Shown here: positions 32,571 through 42,694 of the stretch, piece by piece
Layout of the letters: each line of letters starts with the position of its first letter
How positions within the stretch are numbered: position 1 is the first letter of the stretch
Assembly (NCBI GenBank): GCA_910574455.1
Contig: CAJSYZ010000011.1
Span: forward strand, 2,108,001 to 2,172,000
Length of the DNA stretch: 64,000 nucleotides
DNA from: Trichaptum fuscoviolaceum
Lineage: Eukaryota > Basidiomycota > Agaricomycetes > Hymenochaetales > Trichaptaceae
Reading direction: 5' to 3'
Program-made: the position numbers and the translations under genes
The notes under the pieces: generated by a model
Seen by the model: only the letters and a program-made list of their open reading frames with translations
What the model was told of the DNA's origin: nothing
Databases searched by the model: none

Positions 32571-33776
32571 ATGTCCAGTCAAGCAGATATGGTGGCATCA
32601 GCAAATTGCTCGCAAAACTCAATAGAAACATCAAGTTCTTTTACTCACGAAGATATAAATGCACTCCTCGAAGCGAATACGACCCTGCACGCGACGGACC
32701 TCATCGCGGCCATCAGGAAGCTGGCACGAGGCGCCATGAAGACGGCCCGGAACGTACACGCCTTGGAACGGCTATGCGACCGCCTATTCGCATCCGTGAC
32801 ATCCACCCCTACGTTAACGGCCATCGTCGAGCGCCTCGAGAAGATCGACGCGAAGATCAGCGCATCACCAGAGGTAACGACACTCACGTATGCAGCGGTG
32901 GCGGCGAGCGCGCCTATTGAGACCCCACCAAAACGGACCCGAGCCGACGAAGTGGCAATCAAGATCGACAGGCACACAGAGGCCGAGAGGAAAGCGCAGG
33001 GGACGGGGGAGGAGATGAAGGCATGGGTGGAGGAGGCAATGAGGAAGAGTGGGGTGAAGGAATTAAGCAAGGCAGAAGTGGCGGGTGTTCAACCACACAG
33101 GAGTGGCACGAAAATTACGGTGCGCTTCAAGTGTTCGAAAGACGCTGATAAGATGGCTAGGTGTGCGGCGCAGTGCTCAGCAGCGCTGGGCGCGGGGGCG
33201 AAAGTCAGCGTCCCGCACTATGGGGTCGTCATCCAAGATGTTCCCCTCTACTACGAACCTTCGAGGGAGTCCTACCGGTCGGACCTGCACGCGCAGAACC
33301 CTTCTTTAATTCCCTCCCCGGACACCATCGTCGAGGCTCGGTGGTTGGTACCAACCGAGAGGCTTCCCCAAGGCCGGAAGACTGGGAGTTGGGTGGTCTT
33401 TCTAGATAATCAGCAGGCAGCTGACAACCTGATTGACCAAGGGGTGCGCGTCCAGGCGCTACTCCTCAACGCTCGGAGGTACTTCTCCGGCCCTCGCCAA
33501 TGCCGGAAATGCCAGCACTGGGGCCACCTTAGCTATAGCTGCAAAGCACGGTTGCCGACCTGCGCTCATTGCAGCGGACAGCACACCAGCTCTGACTGCC
33601 CGAACCCCGAATCCAAGAAGTGCACCAACTGCGGCGGTAACCACGCAGCTTTCAACCCGCAGTGCGAGACCCGTCGCGCCGAAAGCCTGCGCGCACAGAG
33701 ACTCCAGGCCGGAACCAGTAGTTACTTTGCAGGGCACGATTTCACCTTCCACCCCTTCCCTCTTTCCCTCGAATGA
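32571..33776 (+). CDS. LINE ORF1, Gag-like zinc-knuckle protein
   Basis: This nucleic-acid-binding protein of 401 residues packages the LINE RNA. I chose the ATG at 32571 because the codons upstream lie partly in the flanking DNA and the target-site duplication, outside the element; the 5' leader is only 36 bases. Three zinc knuckles lie near the C-terminus: C-R-K-C...C at about residue 311, C-A-H-C...C at about 330 and C-T-N-C...C at about 350. A basic, helix-rich middle precedes them. The stop codon overlaps the start of ORF2 as ATGA (33773-33776). Confidence 0.88.
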   Translation: MSSQADMVASANCSQNSIETSSSFTHEDINALLEANTTLHATDLIAAIRKLARGAMKTARNVHALERLCDRLFASVTSTPTLTAIVERLEKIDAKISASPEVTTLTYAAVAASAPIETPPKRTRADEVAIKIDRHTEAERKAQGTGEEMKAWVEEAMRKSGVKELSKAEVAGVQPHRSGTKITVRFKCSKDADKMARCAAQCSAALGAGAKVSVPHYGVVIQDVPLYYEPSRESYRSDLHAQNPSLIPSPDTIVEARWLVPTERLPQGRKTGSWVVFLDNQQAADNLIDQGVRVQALLLNARRYFSGPRQCRKCQHWGHLSYSCKARLPTCAHCSGQHTSSDCPNPESKKCTNCGGNHAAFNPQCETRRAESLRAQRLQAGTSSYFAGHDFTFHPFPLSLE

Positions 33777-36700
33777 TTGGTAACAACATATCTCAACACG
33801 GTCTTCGAATACGCTCTCTCAACTGCAACCGACGATATGAAGTTTTGGCATCACTGTTAAATAACACAGACCCTAATTTATTCGATATTATCTGTATACA
33901 AGAACCGCCGCCCTCTTTCTCCACTCGCCCGTCCCTCTGTCCATCAACCTGGGACAGAATCCTACCACTCGCATCGAACGACGACCCTCTCAAATGTTTC
34001 ATCTACGTCAGCAACCGGATTCCCTCTAGCACGTACGCTCCTATACCCATCCACCACTCAAATATCTCAGCAATCTGCCTCTCCCTTCCCCACCTATCAA
34101 TGTCGATCTTCAACATATACAACCCTCCAGACACCACGAACACAATCGACACCCTGGCCGATTACCTCCAGAATCCTCAGACTGGCCCAGCCGCGGACGA
34201 GGCGATCATGTTAGTGGGTGACTTCAATAAGCACGACCCACTATGGGCAGGACCTATGCACCCGGCTCGGTCGGCGCGCAGCGCCGCCGACCCCCTCATC
34301 GACATTATTGTGCGACATGGGTTGGAACTCTGCCTAGAGCCGGGTACCCCCACGTTCATGTCCGCGGCCCATCAGACGTGGTCGACACTCGACCTCCTCC
34401 TGGTGTCGGGTGATAGTCTGCTGCCACTATTGGTACACTGCCGTACCTTTGGGGGCGACGCATCCGATCACTTGGGGCTCGAAGCAGAGTTCGACATCCG
34501 TCCAGAACACATGGAAGTCAAAGCGCGACCTCGGTACAGGGAGGCCGATTGGGACGAGTTCGCCAAAAGGGTGCACCGGCACTTCTCAGACCACCCCCTC
34601 CCGGCCTCAGTCAACTCCCCAGCCTCTTTGGACGAGCTGGTGCACCACCTCGAGGCCGGACTCTGTGCTATCCTGTCCGAGGTGGTCCCAGTGTCGAAAG
34701 TGTCCACCTATCGAACCAGGTGGTGGACACCCGAACTCACCAACCTCCGAAAGGAATTTCGAAGGGCTCAACGCAAGATTGACAAGTCCAACAGATCGCA
34801 TGCGTCATGGAAAGCTATGAAAGCAGCACGGAATCGGTATATTTCCGAGATCACTCGACAGAAGCGCATGCACTGGAAGCAGTATCTCGAACAACTCACG
34901 CAGGCCCAACTCTGGACAGCGGCCCGCTACACGGACGATGCCCCCCGCACCACGACCCGCGTTCCAGCACTCAAAGGACCTGATGGCCTGGTGTCAAACA
35001 CGGAGGCCAAAAGCAAAATTCTGTTCGATACCTTCTTCCCGGCTCCTCCCACGACCTACCGACCACCCCCAGTACCTCGAGAATCGCCAGACACCATCCT
35101 CTTCGAACCATTCACTCAAAAGGACATCGACCGCGCCATCTCCAGACTGGCCCCCTTCAAAGCGCCAGGGCCATCAGGAATCCCGAACATGGCCATTAAA
35201 GCAGCTCGTGCTTTCTTGAGCCCGGTCCTCCTGAGGATCTTGGAAGCGTCACTGGCACTAGGGCACTTCCCGGAGTCCTGGAAGTCGTACAGCACAGTCA
35301 CCCTCCGCAAACCAGGGAAGAGCGATTACACGGCACCAAAGGCTTACCGCCCCGTGGCACTGGAGGAAACACTCGGGAAAGTCCTGGAGTCGGTGGTGGC
35401 ACGAAGACTCTCGGACTTGGCAGAGGAACATCAACTCCTCCCATCCAATCAATTTGGAGGCCGCCCCGGGCGTACGACAACGGATGCCCTCCTTTTCATC
35501 ACTCAAAAAGTCAAAGACGCATGGCGCACAGGCCGAGTGGCAAGTCTGCTATTGATGGACATCTCCCAGGCTTTCCCGACGGTGCCGCACCCAACACTCC
35601 TCACGAAGCTCAAGACACACGGCCTGCCGCACACCCTCATTGATTGGATTCAAAGCTTCCTCCACCAACGTACCACCACCCTCTCGTTCGACGACTTCAC
35701 GTCGCCACCCCAGCCAGTCCCCCTTGGAATCCCCCAAGGCTCCCCCCTCTCCCCGATCCTGTACCTCCTATTCAATCACGACCTCCTCCAGCTCCCCGCC
35801 AAGCGATCTGACCCGTCCTCGGGTTTCATCGATGACACGGCAAAATTAGTGGTAACCAACACAGTAATCGATAACATCAGCACCTTGAACGTGTTTCTGA
35901 AGGAGGCCGACCAGTGGGCGATCCGCAATGGGTCCTGCTTCGACTACAGCAAATTCCAGCTTATCCACTTCTGGGGGAGGAAGGCCAAGCCAGCCGGAGC
36001 CGATCTCGCGCTCCAATTCCGTGCGCATACCATCCAACCCACGGAATCGGCTCGGTACTTGGGGGTCATGTTGGACGACAAGCTGGCCTTCAAATTTCAG
36101 GCCGAACAGGCACTGGCTCGAGGCACCAAGACCTTAGGGGCCCTGAGCCGTCTCCGCGTCCCTCACGGCTTCATGCGCCAACTTGTCATGGCCATGGTGT
36201 TCCCCCGCGTTGAGTACGCGCTCCCGGTGTGGTATGAGCCAGTGTCCGCCGGCCCGTCTCGTCGAACGGGAAGCGTAGGCCTCACACACATCATGACGAA
36301 GCTGCAGCGTCGAGCCACGAGACTTATAACCGGGGCCTTCAGGACCACAGCCACTGAAATGACCGACTACCACGCACACTTCCTACCGACCTTGGAACGA
36401 CTTCAGCTTTCGACATTCAAAGCCGCCGTTCGTCTCTGCACGCTCCCCCCTCAGCACCCACTCCACCCGATGGTCAGACGATGCAAGAAACCAGTCCGGA
36501 GACACCGATCAGCCCTACACAAACTTATGGCCGCTTTCCCAGAACTACGAAAGTCGATCGAAACAGTCCACCCAACACCACCACAAGATCTTGCCATCAC
36601 GTACCTCAAAGTGCACACCAACGAATCCCGATCCGAAGCCAAGCGTGTAGCTGAAGAAGCATCCCGCAGGGGGACCCTGTGCATCTTTAGCGATGGTTCG

Positions 36701-37921
36701 GGTTTCAAAGGGGGCATAGGAGCAGCGGCGATCGCGGTCGGAGGACGACCGCGGCTCCCCTATGACGTTTACACTCGGCACCCAGCCCGGAAGACAACTG
36801 ATGGACTAGGAGCAGGAAACATGGCACGGGAGCCAGATGCAGGTGTGGACTCTAATATCTCTACTTCTCTTCCTTCTCTCGCTCTCTCTCTTTCTTCTCT
36901 CCGTCTCACGCAGCAAGCATGTATTTCTATGTCTTCTTCTCTTTCTCTTCCTACTTCTTCTACTCTACACTCCCCTTTATTACCCCCTTCGTCGCCAGAG
37001 GACCCCACCCGACAACCCCAGAGGCAGACTCACTCCCCGGACGTGCGACGACTGTATCTTGGGACCGACCAGGAGCACACGGTATTCGAAGGCGAGGTGT
37101 GCGGTGCCCTTCTAGGGTTGGATTTGATCAGGGCGACGCCCCGCGCGACGCATGCCCACCTGTTCATTGACAACCAAGCCGCCATCTCGGCCATATCTAC
37201 CCCGAAATCCCAGTATGGCCAACACCTCCTGACGACCTTCCGGAAAGAACTCCGCCGCCTCCAGAAGCAGCGCCAAAACCTTCAACTCGAGGTACACTGG
37301 GTACCAGGACACGAAGACATTGAGGCAAATGAGTGGGTCGATGCTGAGGCAAAGACCGCTGCCCAGGGCCCCAAAGCTGACCAGCTGGGGCGACTCCGGC
37401 TCCCCACTCACCCCCTCCCGACCAGCGCAGCCGCCCTCATTGCCTCTCGCGTTACCCGCGCGACCAGGCAGTGGAAGGCCGCATGGTCCCAGTCGAAGAG
37501 TGCAAAGAAGCTCCGCCCCGTGGACATCAACCCACCGTCGCGGGGCGTGCGAGCTCTTTACAAGGAGCGGACTCGCAACGAGTGCGCAGCCCTGACCCAG
37601 CTGCGCACCGGCCACGCACCTCTCAATGCGCACCTCCACCGCATTGGGCGCGCAGACTCACCTTTCTGTGCAAGGTGCGGAGTCCCAGAGACTGCGGCAC
37701 ACTACCTCATTGTGTGTCGACGGTTTCTTGAGCAGCGGCGGCACCCCCGGATAGCCCTACGGAACCGCCCGCTGACGCTCCGCACTCTCCTGGGCCCGAA
37801 GGCTCGCCTCGGACCAGTACTGAGCTTCATCAAGGACTCAGGCCGTTTTCCTACCCTGTTCCCCCCAGACCCCTCGCCTCCTCCGGACGCGCCGCCAATG
37901 GACTCGGATGGTACCCTCTAG
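33773..37921 (+). CDS. LINE ORF2: endonuclease, reverse transcriptase, RNase H
   Basis: This 1382-residue polyprotein carries out target-primed reverse transcription. In order it has an EEP-type endonuclease (G-D-F-N-K-H-D near residue 145, S-D-H-L near 230) and a reverse transcriptase with F-I-D-D in place of Y-x-D-D near residue 684. RNase H begins with F-S-D-G-S-G near residue 971 and continues with E-G-E near 1104, D-N-Q-A near 1130 and V-P-G-H-E-D. A C-terminal zinc finger, C-A-R-C-G...H-Y-L-I-V-C, lies near 1298. The RNase H domain is interrupted by about 90-95 extra Ser/Leu/Pro-rich residues between its first two catalytic motifs. The ATGA overlap with ORF1 suggests termination-reinitiation. 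Confidence 0.93.
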   Translation: MIGNNISQHGLRIRSLNCNRRYEVLASLLNNTDPNLFDIICIQEPPPSFSTRPSLCPSTWDRILPLASNDDPLKCFIYVSNRIPSSTYAPIPIHHSNISAICLSLPHLSMSIFNIYNPPDTTNTIDTLADYLQNPQTGPAADEAIMLVGDFNKHDPLWAGPMHPARSARSAADPLIDIIVRHGLELCLEPGTPTFMSAAHQTWSTLDLLLVSGDSLLPLLVHCRTFGGDASDHLGLEAEFDIRPEHMEVKARPRYREADWDEFAKRVHRHFSDHPLPASVNSPASLDELVHHLEAGLCAILSEVVPVSKVSTYRTRWWTPELTNLRKEFRRAQRKIDKSNRSHASWKAMKAARNRYISEITRQKRMHWKQYLEQLTQAQLWTAARYTDDAPRTTTRVPALKGPDGLVSNTEAKSKILFDTFFPAPPTTYRPPPVPRESPDTILFEPFTQKDIDRAISRLAPFKAPGPSGIPNMAIKAARAFLSPVLLRILEASLALGHFPESWKSYSTVTLRKPGKSDYTAPKAYRPVALEETLGKVLESVVARRLSDLAEEHQLLPSNQFGGRPGRTTTDALLFITQKVKDAWRTGRVASLLLMDISQAFPTVPHPTLLTKLKTHGLPHTLIDWIQSFLHQRTTTLSFDDFTSPPQPVPLGIPQGSPLSPILYLLFNHDLLQLPAKRSDPSSGFIDDTAKLVVTNTVIDNISTLNVFLKEADQWAIRNGSCFDYSKFQLIHFWGRKAKPAGADLALQFRAHTIQPTESARYLGVMLDDKLAFKFQAEQALARGTKTLGALSRLRVPHGFMRQLVMAMVFPRVEYALPVWYEPVSAGPSRRTGSVGLTHIMTKLQRRATRLITGAFRTTATEMTDYHAHFLPTLERLQLSTFKAAVRLCTLPPQHPLHPMVRRCKKPVRRHRSALHKLMAAFPELRKSIETVHPTPPQDLAITYLKVHTNESRSEAKRVAEEASRRGTLCIFSDGSGFKGGIGAAAIAVGGRPRLPYDVYTRHPARKTTDGLGAGNMAREPDAGVDSNISTSLPSLALSLSSLRLTQQACISMSSSLSLPTSSTLHSPLLPPSSPEDPTRQPQRQTHSPDVRRLYLGTDQEHTVFEGEVCGALLGLDLIRATPRATHAHLFIDNQAAISAISTPKSQYGQHLLTTFRKELRRLQKQRQNLQLEVHWVPGHEDIEANEWVDAEAKTAAQGPKADQLGRLRLPTHPLPTSAAALIASRVTRATRQWKAAWSQSKSAKKLRPVDINPPSRGVRALYKERTRNECAALTQLRTGHAPLNAHLHRIGRADSPFCARCGVPETAAHYLIVCRRFLEQRRHPRIALRNRPLTLRTLLGPKARLGPVLSFIKDSGRFPTLFPPDPSPPPDAPPMDSDGTL

Positions 37922-38319
37922 GCTTTCTTTATTCTCCGCTTTCATATTATTTATTCCGCTTTAAATTATTCTTATTGAGAAGGATCCAACATGTGGACCT
38001 CCTCCCTTCGCACGCAAAGCTCAACAAACTTCCCCGCAATGTTGTATCAATACTGCCCTCACTCTTTTCTTTATCCTGTACTTATATGCGCGCCCCCCTC
38101 TCCCCAGCGATTCTCGCCATACTTCATACCTCTCATACTTGATACCTCAATTAGATCATACCTTCACCCCTTTTCCTTGAGACTTACTTCATCCAACTTG
38201 TAGACACAGATCACTTTCAATATTGGTAGATTACTATGTACTTAAGTGCGCCATAGGCCCTAAAGGGCCTGCAGTCACTATAATGGAATAAACAAACAAA
38301 CAAACAAACTTGGGTATTA

Positions 38320-38430
38320 TTTCTACGTGGAATAATTACTGCTCTGATTTACCCCACGTCTTTGCAGTAGTTACTGGACTTGGTAATACTGGATTGGCTG
38401 GTACGCCTCACAGCAGAGCCCGCTACCCGT
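38320..38430 (-). repeat. Inverted partner of the repeat at 31881
   Basis: On the minus strand it reads GGGTAGCGGG, then a CAG-rich stretch, then ACTACTGCAAAGACGTGGGGTAA, as at 31890-32010. It lies directly beyond the LINE target-site duplication. Confidence 0.55.
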
Positions 38431-38837
38431 GGATGGGTGTGAGGTTATTGTTAGAGAATTTTATTTTTTTTCTTCTTTACATCCGTACATTCAAAATTCT
38501 ACTATGTTACAAGCAGACAAAATTCTATTATGTTATAATTACGCACCTGATTTCGGAAGGAGTACAAAAAGCGAATCACATCAACCTGGAGAATTGGATG
38601 CACGGAGTCTTCATCGGCCTGTAGGTCCTCATATACGTGCTGAGAGAAGAACTGGACGACATCCACAAGAACATTCGTGCCTGTGACACCTTGCTATTGA
38701 TTGCCAATGTTATTCACAATTCCTTCTGAATGAACCGCTTCACACTGAATGGTATTCAGCCACCAAGTTTGCGACGCAAAACGATCACATGATGCTAAAT
38801 TAGTATTAATAACAGCAATTAGCTATTACAAATGTTG

Positions 38838-38900
38838 CTCTCGTGGTGTAATGGTTATTTAATCGACTTGCGAGTTTGACCCACGTTAATGTAATTTTCT
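38838..38900 (+). repeat. tRNA-like segment in the MITE
   Basis: CGTGGTGTAATGGTTA resembles a tRNA A box, and GAGTTTGACCC a weak B box. No acceptor stem can be folded, so I do not call a tRNA gene. Confidence 0.35.
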
Positions 38901-38924
38901 TTTTTTCTTTTTTCGAGACCGTTA

Positions 38925-39085
38925 GGGCGTTAGGGTTGTTAGGGTGGGGGTCCGGGGGCGAAGCCCCCGGTTAGGGTTATGTTAGGGTTATTGGGGGGTT
39001 TGGGGGGCGAAGCCCCCCATGTTAAGGTTAGGGTAGGGCTAAGGTTAGTGGTTAGGGTTATTGTTAGGATTAGTGGGGGGAATAT
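38925..39085 (+). repeat. TTAGGG-rich tract in the MITE
   Basis: Telomere-like GTTAGGGTT units are interspersed with two self-complementary G-run/C-run blocks (GGGGGCGAAGCCCCC type). They match the order of units at 32200-32345. Confidence 0.6.
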
Positions 39086-40486
39086 ATATGTTTTCTTATG
39101 TTAGGATTAGTGTCAAAGTATATATTTTCATTAGGCATTCAACACAATACTAAGGAGTCTACAAAACTTGAAGTTGAAGTACTGAGTGCGACGCGACTCT
39201 GCTTTGCGTGCGAATTAGAGCACGTGATCGTTTTGCGTCGCAAACTTGGTGGCTGAATAGCATTCAGTACCGCTTCACTCACCTGAGCGGTTGCACCAAC
39301 CGTTGCCACCGCCGTGAGCAGATACACACTTTCATCCTTCCTCTTCCAGATCTCTTCATCTCCCTTCTTCCTGTTGTATCCCTCCGTCTGTTACCGATCA
39401 ACGTCAAGACGACTTCGGTCGTCTCAGCCTCGAAACCTGAGGCAACGAGCGCACGGAGGACATCGGCTGCGGCTTGACGCCGCGTGGTGCCCTCTGCAGT
39501 CAGTCCGCCGATGGACGAAGAGGAGGCTGCGAAAGTGAGGTCGACTCGGACGTACTCCAGAGGATCGTCCTCAAATTGCTCCACTTTGTGCTCTGCAGGT
39601 CAAGACAGTTTCACTAAAGATGAGCACGATGAAAGAAGAAGTTTGTGCACCTCGTAATGTGACATTGGGAACAACTACGCCTTTGATCACTAATCGTCTC
39701 CCTTTCCGCAAATGTCACCTTGTAGTTTCCTGATTGGATGACCGTTGTAGTCCCTGACTGACCAGTCCGTCATATGCAATTCCAGATCTCTGGCCTCCAC
39801 CGAGAAGCCCCCACAGCACTGTGACAAATGCCGGCACAGTATTCGAAGACGAGAGGACCTCCTGGTATGGATGCGTATAAAGCTCGGCAAGCTCAAAGAT
39901 AGAAAGTGGAGTGCGAGTTGTGAAAGGTGGGCGGTAGATCCTGGCACGTCAAGTCGTAGAAAATTGACAGAAGCACGACCTGAGCCTGCGCCATCGCTGC
40001 AGTTCCCGATCCATTCAGAAGACTGGTGGCGGTGTGTTTGAATATTTGGAGGAAGGTGCCCGAGAAGCGGCGAAGTTGATCGTCGTGTAGAGCGAGTCCG
40101 AGCGTATTTCAGAACGCCAAGGCGCGAAGATTGAGTGGGCAGTTTCGAGAACGGAGACATTTGTTGGATAATTTGCAGCGTCGGGCGAGAGTGAAGAGAC
40201 GAGCTGATCGATGAGATCTGGCCACTGCTCGGGGAATTCGTACTTTGCGACAATGGACACGGCCTCCGCAACCTGCGCTTATAATGTCTTGTCTGCTGAA
40301 CTTGAAAGCGCGATCATTGCAGGGACCAGCTGACCCTTCAGCTGCGTCTTCCCTGCGTAGGCCAAAGGCGAGTCCTCATCCTCCCATCGCCGTTTGATCG
40401 TGTTCTTGAGATAGACACTGGCTACGAGCCGCACCGAACGGTCTTGGGAGACATTGAGTATGAGCTGAAGGAGGAGAGCAAAGAAA

Positions 40487-40890
40487 GCCATCGGGAGAAA
40501 GGGAAACAGATTATGTAGGATTACGGAAGATTACGGAGATTATAAGACAGCTGTCATGCTTATTATAGATTACAATACGGCATCCGGCTTATCCCGTGAT
40601 TATAATTGCGTCATAAAGCTTACACGGTTAATACAATCCTTCATAAGGCTTACGCGGAGATTATAATCCTGTTATCATGCTTATGTCCTCTTGTAAGAAT
40701 GGCATCCTGCTTATGTCTATCATATAATGTAGCTAAAATGTCATATAATGTTTTGAAAGGTATATAGACCTATCATAAGAGTGATATAAGCCAGATGCAT
40801 GTCTTACGAAGTATTACAGGTAATGTAATTTTCAATAATCATTGTATTTTTCATTCTCATTCATCAGATTATACAGATAAGTTACACTAC
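40487..40890 (+). repeat. Left terminal and subterminal repeats of the large element
   Basis: A 21-bp terminal repeat is followed by AT-rich sequence with repeated GATTATAATC, CATAAGGCTTA and GCTTATG motifs every 20-30 bases. Confidence 0.65.
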
Positions 40891-40904
40891 ATAAGCTACT
40901 TTAA

Positions 40905-41874
40905 TTGCCAAGCAGGATTCGTGACATCGTCCCAATCACCTGTTGTCAGCAGGAGGGGCATGAGTGCACTCAAGTCTCCCGCATTCTCAAAGCATTCCCG
41001 AGAACGAAGCGCCAAACGGCCAGCGCGCGGTCACCGACGGCTTTCCCCTTCGTCTCCACGTCATCTTCGGGTGTTGTGCGATCTCTAGGGTTGTGTCTAG
41101 ATCATTAAGCTGAAGCGCGAGGTTGAACTTATGATTGGGGTCTGTTGTAACCTGTAATGCGAGCTCCTTAAGATCTGTGAAAAGGAGAGCAATTGATTAA
41201 GTTTTGCTGTTGAATCCAATGATTCTCATAGACGTACCCCGAGCTTCTGGGAAACGTGCGACTTTACTCCGCTGCTCTTTCGGAACAGTTGGCAGAATCT
41301 CCTCCGCAGCCTCCATATCCCCACGCAGAATAGCACTCTGATACTCGATGAGGTTCAAAGACAGGGAGTAACCGAATACCTTAATGTCTTTATCGGCAAG
41401 ATACACGCGGTTGTGAGCGGGGATGCCCAGCAGGTACATTGGGCTATCATTCCATGTCAGCGTGTAGAAGTCGAGGATGAAGAGAGGAAACTTGCTTATC
41501 AAAATGGGTTACGGTCTGTATTTCGCTGCCAATCAAGTAGTTAAGCCGCTTGGCAGCATTTGCGTAGATGAAACAGTCGCCGATCCAGTTCGAGGTCTTG
41601 ACGCTAAAATATTTAAGGTCAATTAAGACTACAACGAAAGAGTGAACAAGAAATCATACCTTTCAGAAATTTCTGCGACAATGTCAAATGCCTCTTCAAC
41701 ACCCTCATCTCCTGTGTCTACACCAAACTCCAGCGCTGCGTTGTACGCCTCACGGTTAAAGCTCAGGACGTAGAACGAGTCGTCGGCAATGATGGCACAA
41801 GATTGCCAGATCCAGACCACGAAATCTAGATCGAACGTTAAAGAATTCCATCGCAACTTACAGTGGAAAGAGAG
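40905..41874 (-). pseudogene. SEC27: Coatomer beta' (SEC27/COPB2) pseudogene, C-terminal half
   Basis: Minus-strand exons match coatomer beta' after the WD40 propellers: W-S-G-S-G-N-L-V, I-I-A-D-D-S-F-Y-V-L, E-E-A-F-D-I-V, N-W-I-G-D-C-F-I-Y, Y-T-L-T-W-N-D-S-P-M-Y-L-L-G, V-Y-L-A-D-K-D, Y-Q-S-A-I-L-R-G-D-M and G-D-R-A-L-A-V-W-R-F. A missing base near 41800 shifts the frame between N-L-V and I-I-A-D. A stop and a further frame change follow after A-V-W-R-F. Similarity ends near 40905, at the edge of the subterminal repeats. It continues the piece at 51424-52690, from which the Gypsy insertion has split it. Confidence 0.88.
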
Positions 41875-42692
41875 TGTCGAGATCCCAGGCCCCTTTTCTC
41901 ATTTCCCGCACTTTCCCGCCAAGGATCCCGACATGAGCAGACAATCCCGCGGGGAGAATCCCGCCATTGGATTCCCCGCGCGAAACCTCATTCCCGAATC
42001 GCACGATCCCATGCTCACGTGACTTATCCCGCACCACCGTCCCGGCAACCATGCACGCATACACACACTCATTTACGACGACCCGCCACGGCACACGTAC
42101 ATTCACTTATCAACATACGCTCATTAATCCGCTAGTACCTCAAGGCAACGACCTGCAACAGTCTGGCATACCTAGTCTGGCTAGTCGCGGCCCCGGACCG
42201 GACGCTGACGTCCACGGACAGGCCGTAGCCATCTGGAGAGACGGGATAGACATGCCTAGCAGTGCGGTCGTAGCATGTATCGTTTGTAGTAGATAGGTGC
42301 GCATTGCGCAAGGACACTTAGCGTAGATTAACTATACAGTCTTTACGAAGTAGATAAATAGCTGTAGGCATTGTAAGGAGCACCCCACTTTTGACCTCTT
42401 GTGGAGTGCTTCCTTAGGTGCGATCTCTCTCTTTTCTCCTGTGTAGTTAGTTGCGCAATACTTACTTGTGGAGTGCTTCCTTAGGGATCCGCTTACTTGA
42501 CGTTCAAAGCAGTGAAGAGTCCTAGCTGGCCTTGAGAATCCCGCGACGCGCCTGGATAGAATCCCGCGCGTTTCCCGCCTGAATTCCCACGCTCGTTCCC
42601 CGTCGCGAATCCAGATTCCCGAAAGCGGGTTCTTGTCGCGAATTCCAGTTTCCCGAAACTGTTTCCCGCTACAATTCCCGACGGTCGTAACA
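41875..42692 (+). repeat. 5' LTR
   Basis: It is 818 bp, TG...CA bounded. Many CCCG-containing motifs cluster at both ends. ATAAATA (42354-42360) lies 33 bases before ACTTTTGACCT, the likely transcript start. Paired GGAGTGCTTCCTTAG blocks follow in the R/U5 part. Confidence 0.95.
42354..42360 (+). promoter_or_regulatory. TATA-like box of the Gypsy LTR
   Basis: ATAAATA is placed 33 bases upstream of 42387. That base is the inferred transcript start, because the primer-binding site is complementary to the 11 bases beginning there. Confidence 0.55.
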
Positions 42693-42694
42693 TT

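Larger units (their letters stand above)
32535..38307 (+). mobile_element. Full-length LINE (Tad/I-like non-LTR retrotransposon)
   Basis: This 5773-bp element is flanked by a 12-bp target-site duplication, ACTTGGGTATTA, at 32523-32534 and 38308-38319. It ends in an AAAC-repeat tail. It encodes a zinc-knuckle ORF1 and an ORF2 with endonuclease, reverse transcriptase, RNase H and C-terminal zinc finger. Both frames are open throughout, so it may be capable of movement. Confidence 0.92.
38744..39268. mobile_element. 525-bp MITE with 10-bp target-site duplication
   Basis: Terminal inverted repeats of about 50 bp start ACTGAATG-S-TATTCAGCC on both sides. The 10-bp direct repeat ACCGCTTCAC flanks them at 38734-38743 and 39269-39278. 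It sits inside an intron of the CSE1 pseudogene. The TSD length suits mobilisation by a MULE transposase. Inside are a tRNA-like segment (38838-38900) and a TTAGGG-rich tract (38925-39085). It encodes no protein. Confidence 0.85.
38547..40486 (-). pseudogene. CSE1: CSE1 / exportin-2 pseudogene (partial)
   Basis: CSE1 is the karyopherin that returns importin-alpha to the cytosol. Minus-strand pieces follow its N-terminal HEAT region in order: F-F-A-L-L-L-Q-L-I-L-N-V, then V-R-L-V-A-S-V-Y-L-K-N, F-P-E-Q-W-P-D-L, E-T-A-H-S-I-F-A-P-W, I-F-Y-D-L-T-C-Q-D-L-P-P and V-V-V-P-N-V-T-L-R. The next pieces are F-E-D-D-P-L-E-Y-V-R and Y-L-L-T-A-V-A-T, and after the MITE V-H-P-I-L-Q-V-D-V-I-R-F-L-Y. It is dead: an in-frame TAA lies at 40279-40281, and the frame shifts near 40085 and again near 39790. 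The 5' end is cut at the terminal repeat of the element at 40487. The 3' end stops after a donor site at 38546 with no later exon found. Confidence 0.9.
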
